Positions 38,093 through 41,425 of a stretch of DNA of 41,425 nt are shown here, piece by piece. Made by a program: the position numbers and the translations under genes. Each line of letters opens with the position of its first letter. The stretch's first letter is position 1. Under the pieces are notes generated by a model. That model ran no database searches. It had not been told where the DNA came from and saw nothing but the letters and a program-made list of their open reading frames with translations. The DNA is from a virus: positions 1-41,425 of the IMG/VR virus record IMGVR_UViG_3300045284_000074; one strand, given 5' to 3'.

Positions 38093-38148
38093 TCGCTCCG
38101 GTCTTTGTCTCTGCCGGGGCCAATCCCCGTGCTCTGCCCTTTATATCG

Positions 38149-38186
38149 GCGCAAAACGCGCACAACGCAAGCGCAAAACGCGCACA
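38149..38186. promoter_or_regulatory. Two 16-base direct repeats upstream of the XRE gene
   Basis: GCGCAAAACGCGCACA occurs at 38149-38164 and 38171-38186. The 22-base period puts both copies on the same face of the helix (two turns). Both lie upstream of the XRE regulator and overlap where its promoter should be; TTTATA (TATAAA on the minus strand) is at 38139-38144. They are candidate operators. Confidence 0.55.
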
Positions 38187-38210
38187 TGGGCAAAGTATTT
38201 TCGGGTGGCG

Positions 38211-39239
38211 TCAGATCGCCCGCTCGGCCTCTGCCGCAAGGATCATCCGCCCCAACAGCTCCGGTATCTGAGGCACCAAGCTGTTCCCGAGCGCCTTGAG
38301 CCTGCTCACCCGATCCGGCACGCCATGCGCTACCCGCGGGATGCCGTCTTCCCAGTCGGCGCCCCAAGGTCCAGCCATCCCGGCGGCAATCCCATCAGCG
38401 CACAGACCCAGGCTGGATTGAGGGCGCCACCAACCGCGTTCGGCAGTTGCTCGCCCTTCGTGCCCCCGCCCCGTTCCGCGTAGCTGGTCGCGTTCGGATG
38501 CCGATAGTCCCGGCTCGCCGGCGTCGGCCATAGCCCGTCCCGCACCGCCGCATACAGCGAGCGCGTCGGGTCCGTCCCGCCCGCATCGTGCCCCTCTGCC
38601 CTCGGGGTAGGCCACATCCCGCTGCGCGCCATCACTGCCAGCGAGGAGCATGTGCTGCGTCCCATCCGCGCCTTCATCGCCATGTGCCCCTCGAAGGATT
38701 TCCCGTCGTCCTTCGCCACCGGGGTGGGCAATGATCCATACCCGCTCCCGGCGGTGCGGGGCTCCCATGTCGGCCGCTGAAATAATGTCCCACTCCGCGT
38801 CATACCCGAGCGCGGAAAGGTCTCCGAGAACACGTCCCATTCCCCGTCCAAGCAGAGCTGCGACGTTCTCCACGAGCACGTATCGGGGTCGTATCTCGCC
38901 AATGAGCCGGGCGAACTCGGACCACAGGCCGGATTGTTGCCCCTCGATGCCAGCGCCCTTTCCGGCAACGCTGATATCGGTGCATGGAAATCCTCCGATG
39001 ATGACATCGGGAACAATTCCATCTGCTGCCAGGCGGGCGCCGGTAAGCGTGCGAACATCGTCATACTGGGGCACCCCTGGCCAATGCTTCGCCAGCACCC
39101 GCCGGCAGAATAGGTCGATCTCGACAAACGCGGCGGTGCGGAACCCGTTGGTGCGCTCCAGCCCGAGGTCAAAGGCACCGATACCGCTGAACAGCGAGAG
39201 GACGGAGAGCATCATGGGGTGTCCAATGTCATACGTCAT
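38211..39239 (-). CDS. DNA cytosine-5 methyltransferase
   Basis: 342 residues from ATG 39239; an internal ATG at residue 9 or 10 is also possible. Motif I FSGIGAFDLG (17-26), motif IV GGFPCTDISVAGKGAGI (82-98, catalytic C86), motif VI ENV (124-126), motif VIII GAPHRRERVWII, and motif X GNSLVPQI near the end. A single target-recognition region lies between VIII and X. The usual PCQ is PCT here. It forms 5-methylcytosine. No partner restriction enzyme was seen, so protection of phage DNA or regulation is likely. The pentanucleotide arrays lie beyond its 5' side. Confidence 0.9.
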   Translation of the reverse strand: MTYDIGHPMMLSVLSLFSGIGAFDLGLERTNGFRTAAFVEIDLFCRRVLAKHWPGVPQYDDVRTLTGARLAADGIVPDVIIGGFPCTDISVAGKGAGIEGQQSGLWSEFARLIGEIRPRYVLVENVAALLGRGMGRVLGDLSALGYDAEWDIISAADMGAPHRRERVWIIAHPGGEGRREILRGAHGDEGADGTQHMLLAGSDGAQRDVAYPEGRGARCGRDGPDALAVCGGAGRAMADAGEPGLSASERDQLRGTGRGHEGRATAERGWWRPQSSLGLCADGIAAGMAGPWGADWEDGIPRVAHGVPDRVSRLKALGNSLVPQIPELLGRMILAAEAERAI

Positions 39240-39618
39240 GAGGAAACGGTCGTTTGGGCGTCGGCCGCGAGATTGTACAGCCGACGAAACCCGGCTCGGA
39301 AAAAGTCAAGGCGGCGGAACTCGCGCACTTAATGTTTTTTCCGGCGGATTTCGCGGCGCATTTAATGCCCCGTGCAATCAACGGGTTAGCCGGGCAGTTC
39401 CGCCGGGTTTTTGTCCAGTGCGGCGATATCGCGGAGATAGCAAGAGGTTTGGCGGAACTTGCTTTGGTGTCATTACCCAGTTCTGTCGGGTTATGTCGGG
39501 TTATGTCTTGCATTGCGCTAGCCGGGCTAGCGTGACTGCGCCGGATCGCCCGGCGGCCGACGCGAACGGGGCGCGTTGCTTCAATCTCGACGGATGGGGC
39601 AGCCGATATCAGTGCCAT
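39229..39618 (-). CDS. Possible protein upstream of the methyltransferase
   Basis: 129 residues, MALISAAPSVEIEATRPVRV, then HNPTELGNDTKASSAKPLAI and IKCAAKSAGKNIKCASSAAL. Its stop overlaps the methyltransferase start by 11 bases, as elsewhere in this genome. But the region also holds tandem and inverted repeats, composition is Ser/Ala-rich, and no family is recognised. It may instead be regulatory DNA. Confidence 0.35.
   Translation of the reverse strand: MALISAAPSVEIEATRPVRVGRRAIRRSHASPASAMQDITRHNPTELGNDTKASSAKPLAISAISPHWTKTRRNCPANPLIARGIKCAAKSAGKNIKCASSAALTFSEPGFVGCTISRPTPKRPFPHDV
39485..39532. repeat. Tandem 10-base repeat and an inverted repeat
   Basis: GTCGGGTTAT is repeated in tandem at 39485-39494 and 39495-39504. 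CGCTAGC-CGG-GCTAGCG (39516-39532) is a perfect inverted repeat with 7-base arms. Both lie between array 1 and the methyltransferase gene and may be regulatory sites for the methyltransferase. Confidence 0.45.
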
Positions 39619-40045
39619 GCCTAACCTGCCATGCCCGGCCGGCCCCCGGCGATCCTTGCCTCACCCCGCCTGCCATGCCTCGTCGGTCCCTGCCAGGCCC
39701 GGCCACCGCGAGCCATGCCTAGCCTGCCCACCCAAGCCGCGTCCGGACCCTCCAGGCCAGACCCATCCGCGCCTGCCATGCCATTGCGAGCCTGGTCCCG
39801 ACACGCCGCGCCTTGCGTTGCCTGCCGTGCCGCGCCCCACCGGGCCGATCCTGGCCTCGCCCTGCCATGCCTGCCCGGCCGGGCCATCCCTGCCGTGTCT
39901 AGACCAGCCGGGACGCTCGAAGCCACGCCGGGCCTGCCGAAACGTGCCCTGCCCGGCCGTGTCGTGCCACTGCGGGCCGTTCCCCGCCTGCCCGGACCGG
40001 CCGAGCCTTTCCGAAACGGGCCTACCCCCGCCACGCCTGCCGTGC
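39608..40045. repeat. Degenerate pentanucleotide array 1 (NNGCC on +, GGCNN on -)
   Basis: About 440 bases built of 5-base units, two variable bases followed by GCC, for example TTGCC, TCACC, CCGCC, ATGCC, CTGCC, AGGCC, CGGCC. Phase holds for many units, with occasional one-base slips. Unit identity is low but the C at one column is almost constant. The array fills the gap from the region upstream of the methyltransferase to the stop of the 40046 gene. Several frames stay open across much of it because of the period and the lack of TAA/TAG/TGA; I read these as artefacts. Confidence 0.85.
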
Positions 40046-40513
40046 CTAAGCCGCCGTCTTCGTCCGCCGCCGGGCGCGCAGCTTCTCGGCCGCCGCCCAG
40101 ACCTCATTCAGGTCGGTCAGCTTCTTGTACCGCTCCTGCACCCGCTCCAGATCATGCAGCGCGTCGTTCATCATGACCTCGCGCAGGTCGGGGCGTTCCA
40201 TCACCTCGGACAGAGGTCGGTAGCCGTTGCTGCCGTCATGCTTGCGGTCGATCGACAGCGAGACAAACCGGCGCCCGCCATCGGCATCCACGATGTAGAC
40301 CGAGATCATCTGCCGCACCTGCCAGATGCGCCATTTCTCGCCGGCGATCTCGTCGTCCCACTCAAGCGCGCCATGCAGGCTGCTTTTGCGGTGCGTCTTC
40401 GCCCACGAAACGGCCTCGGCGGGGTTGATCACCCCGTTGCCGTTGCGTAGCGCCAGCAGCTCCGTCGCAATCGACTCAGTGCGTTCGCTCATGGTTCCGG
40501 TTCCTTCGCTCAT
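40046..40513 (-). CDS. Conserved phage protein flanked by the arrays
   Basis: 155 residues from ATG 40513, with GGAGG 5-6 bases upstream (an in-frame ATG at 40492 is weaker). INPAEAVSWAKTHRKSSLHG, then ALEWDDEIAGEKWRIWQVRQ, MISVYIVDADGGRRFVSLSI and a C-terminal helix (LHDLERVQERYKKLTDL). The A..SPLH..FEWDD..A...RL.QAR.LI block is one I recognise from many phage early regions, function unknown. Non-repetitive and protein-like, unlike both flanks. It lies leftward like the wrapped gene 41049. The long frame continuing upstream through array 2 is a shadow. Confidence 0.8.
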   Translation of the reverse strand: MSEGTGTMSERTESIATELLALRNGNGVINPAEAVSWAKTHRKSSLHGALEWDDEIAGEKWRIWQVRQMISVYIVDADGGRRFVSLSIDRKHDGSNGYRPLSEVMERPDLREVMMNDALHDLERVQERYKKLTDLNEVWAAAEKLRARRRTKTAA

Positions 40514-40520
40514 GTGTTCC

Positions 40521-41048
40521 TCCATGCCTGCCGTGCCGTGCCCATCCCAGACGTTCCAATCCGTGCCGGGCCTGCCCCGTCCCGCCGATCCAAGCCGCGC
40601 CAGGTCGCGCCATGCCCTGCCCTGCCTGCCAAGCCGCGCCGGACCAGACCCTGCGGCGCCGAGCCAATCCCTCCCGTGCCTGCCGGGCCGAGCCTGGCCA
40701 GGCGCTGCGATGCCGAGCCTAGCCATGCCGAACCTGCCTCTCCGAGCCTCATCCCGCCATGACGGTCCCAGCCCATCCTTGCCTGCCCCGCCGTGCCCCG
40801 CCGTGCCCGGACACGCCTTTGCACCCCTTGCCAAGCCTGCCGTGCCTGTGCCCAGCCATGCGTGGCCGCAACGCGCGACGCCGCCCCATCCCACGCCTGC
40901 CCAGCCGGCGCATGCCTCGCCATACCGGGCCAACCCCGGCCTCGCCTGCCGTGCCCATCTGCGCCATGCCGTGCCGGCCCCAGACGTTCCAAGCCTGCCC
41001 GGCCATGCCTTGACCCGCGGTGCGCCGCCATGCCTCGCCCAGCCGCGC
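40521..41048. repeat. Degenerate pentanucleotide array 2 (NNGCC on +, GGCNN on -)
   Basis: About 530 bases with the same 5-base unit and the same orientation as array 1. In phase it reads, for example, GCCTG CCGTG CCTGT GCCCA GCCAT, with position 2 nearly always C and position 3 mostly C. It runs from the ribosome site of the 40046 gene to the stop of the 41049 gene. Open frames in several phases on both strands result from the period and give low-complexity Gly/Ala/Arg/Trp peptides, not real proteins. Confidence 0.85.
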
Positions 41049-41425
41049 CTACTCCACCACCTCGAAATGACCCCAGCCGAGGCCGTTGGAATTTGGTGAA
41101 TCCGGCCGGCCCTCGCCAATGCCAACCTGCACCCCGGCGCGGTGCATCAAATTCATCACATCGGTCGCGCTAAACTGGTCCTCGTCCCAGGTCACGCCCA
41201 CGTTCGCGCTCCATTTTTCCCACATCGGACGCCAGCGTATGTCGGCCACGCCGGTCTCGTTCCTCACCGTGGCCCGGTGAATGCGCGGATCGCCGATGAT
41301 CTTGACCAGCGGCGTGCCGTCGTTCTTGTCGATCCCGTCAGCCGCCACGAAGACCGAGAGCTTCGCCCGCGTCATGACGATCCCGACTAATTTGCAGGCG
41401 CTGATCATGGCGTTGCGGAAAGCCG
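41049..41425 (-). CDS. Conserved phage early protein, C-terminal part (continues at position 339..1)
   Basis: Runs in from the window end with no start and stops at TAG 41049. It carries GIVMTRAKLSVFVAADGIDK, ADIRWRPMWEKWSANVGVTW, then SATDVMNLMHRAGVQVGIGE and GRPDSPNSNGLGWGHFEVVE. The repeated window ends join this in frame to the 113-residue part at 1-339; in the joined protein the last codons before the junction read AIRNAM from the start of the window and AFRNAM from its end. See the entry at 1-339 for the family. Confidence 0.85.
   Translation of the reverse strand, partial: AFRNAMISACKLVGIVMTRAKLSVFVAADGIDKNDGTPLVKIIGDPRIHRATVRNETGVADIRWRPMWEKWSANVGVTWDEDQFSATDVMNLMHRAGVQVGIGEGRPDSPNSNGLGWGHFEVVE
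41406..41425. repeat. Terminal overlap with positions 1-20
   Basis: CATGGCGTTGCGGAAAGCCG matches positions 1-20 except one base (A here at 41420, T at position 15). A gene continues in frame across the join, so this is a circular-assembly overlap. The mismatch is either a sequencing/assembly error at a contig end or a true variant. Confidence 0.85.

Noticed and set aside
38330-39178. Second leftward long frame overlapping the methyltransferase
   Set aside because: It is a shadow frame: the methyltransferase motifs are all in the other frame, and this one yields no recognisable motif.
39608-41048. Arrays as a CRISPR locus
   Set aside because: Units are 5 bases with no conserved repeat of 23-40 bases, no spacers of fixed length and no cas genes.
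40326-41173. Long open frames on both strands through array 2, including a 359-codon leftward frame joining the array to the 40046 gene
   Set aside because: A GGCNN period leaves several frames free of stops, giving Gly/Ala/Arg/Trp low-complexity peptides in more than one phase at once. The real gene has its own ribosome site at 40513.
1-41425. Integrase, partition genes, tRNA genes or insertion sequences
   Set aside because: I looked for tyrosine and serine recombinase motifs, ParA Walker motifs, tRNA-like cloverleafs and transposase genes and saw none. Absence by eye is not proof.

Overview
The window looks like an almost exactly complete, circular (or circularly permuted) genome of a P22-type podovirus. 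The first 20 bases and last 20 bases are the same sequence with one mismatch, and one leftward gene runs off position 1 and resumes in frame at the other end. The unit genome is therefore about 41.4 kb. The host is probably a high-GC alphaproteobacterium, perhaps from the Acetobacteraceae/Rhodospirillales. The reasons are the high GC content, two GcrA-type cell-cycle regulators (an alphaproteobacterial family) and a secreted protein ending in a PEP-CTERM sorting signal. No integrase, partition system, tRNA or CRISPR array was seen.

Layout. (1) 4261 down to 1, continuing at 41425 down to 40046: a leftward early block with an Erf-family annealing protein, a Gp157-like protein, many small coupled genes and a conserved phage protein split by the window ends. 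A rightward ribbon-helix-helix-like gene (446-922) sits inside this block with three copies of an unusual palindrome. (2) 4400-5263: a switch region with a CI-like repressor facing left, a Cro-like gene facing right, an 18-bp palindrome and two GTATGACTT boxes. (3) 5282-8994: a rightward early block with two tandem GcrA-like proteins, a VRR-NUC nuclease, a structured leader RNA, a replication protein whose gene carries five iteron-like repeats (probable origin), an HNH protein and a NusG-like antiterminator. (4) 9004-35721: late genes in P22 order (small and large terminase, portal, scaffold, coat, gp4-like adaptor, tail fibres, gp10-like stabiliser, ejection proteins). The accessory insertions here include two homing endonucleases, a sigma-region-4 protein, the PEP-CTERM protein, a 2-oxoglutarate hydroxylase with a cupin, and a virion peptidase. 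(5) 38092 down to 35691: a leftward, tightly overlapping cassette of very small membrane and coiled-coil proteins led by an XRE regulator and carrying an HNH endonuclease. (6) 39239-38211: a C5-cytosine methyltransferase. (7) 39608-41048: two long arrays of degenerate pentanucleotides (NNGCC on the + strand, GGCNN on the - strand) flanking one conserved phage gene.

The genes fit a plan in which CI/Cro-like switching divides leftward recombination genes from rightward replication genes, and a phage NusG-like factor just before the terminase helps transcription run through the 26-kb late block. The most unusual parts are the pentanucleotide arrays, the PEP-CTERM protein among the virion genes, the ribosome-site-sequestering leader before the replication gene, the repeated operator triads around and inside the RHH gene, and the ~590-residue insertion inside the gp10-like protein. 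Function calls are from reading motifs by eye; no database search was run.
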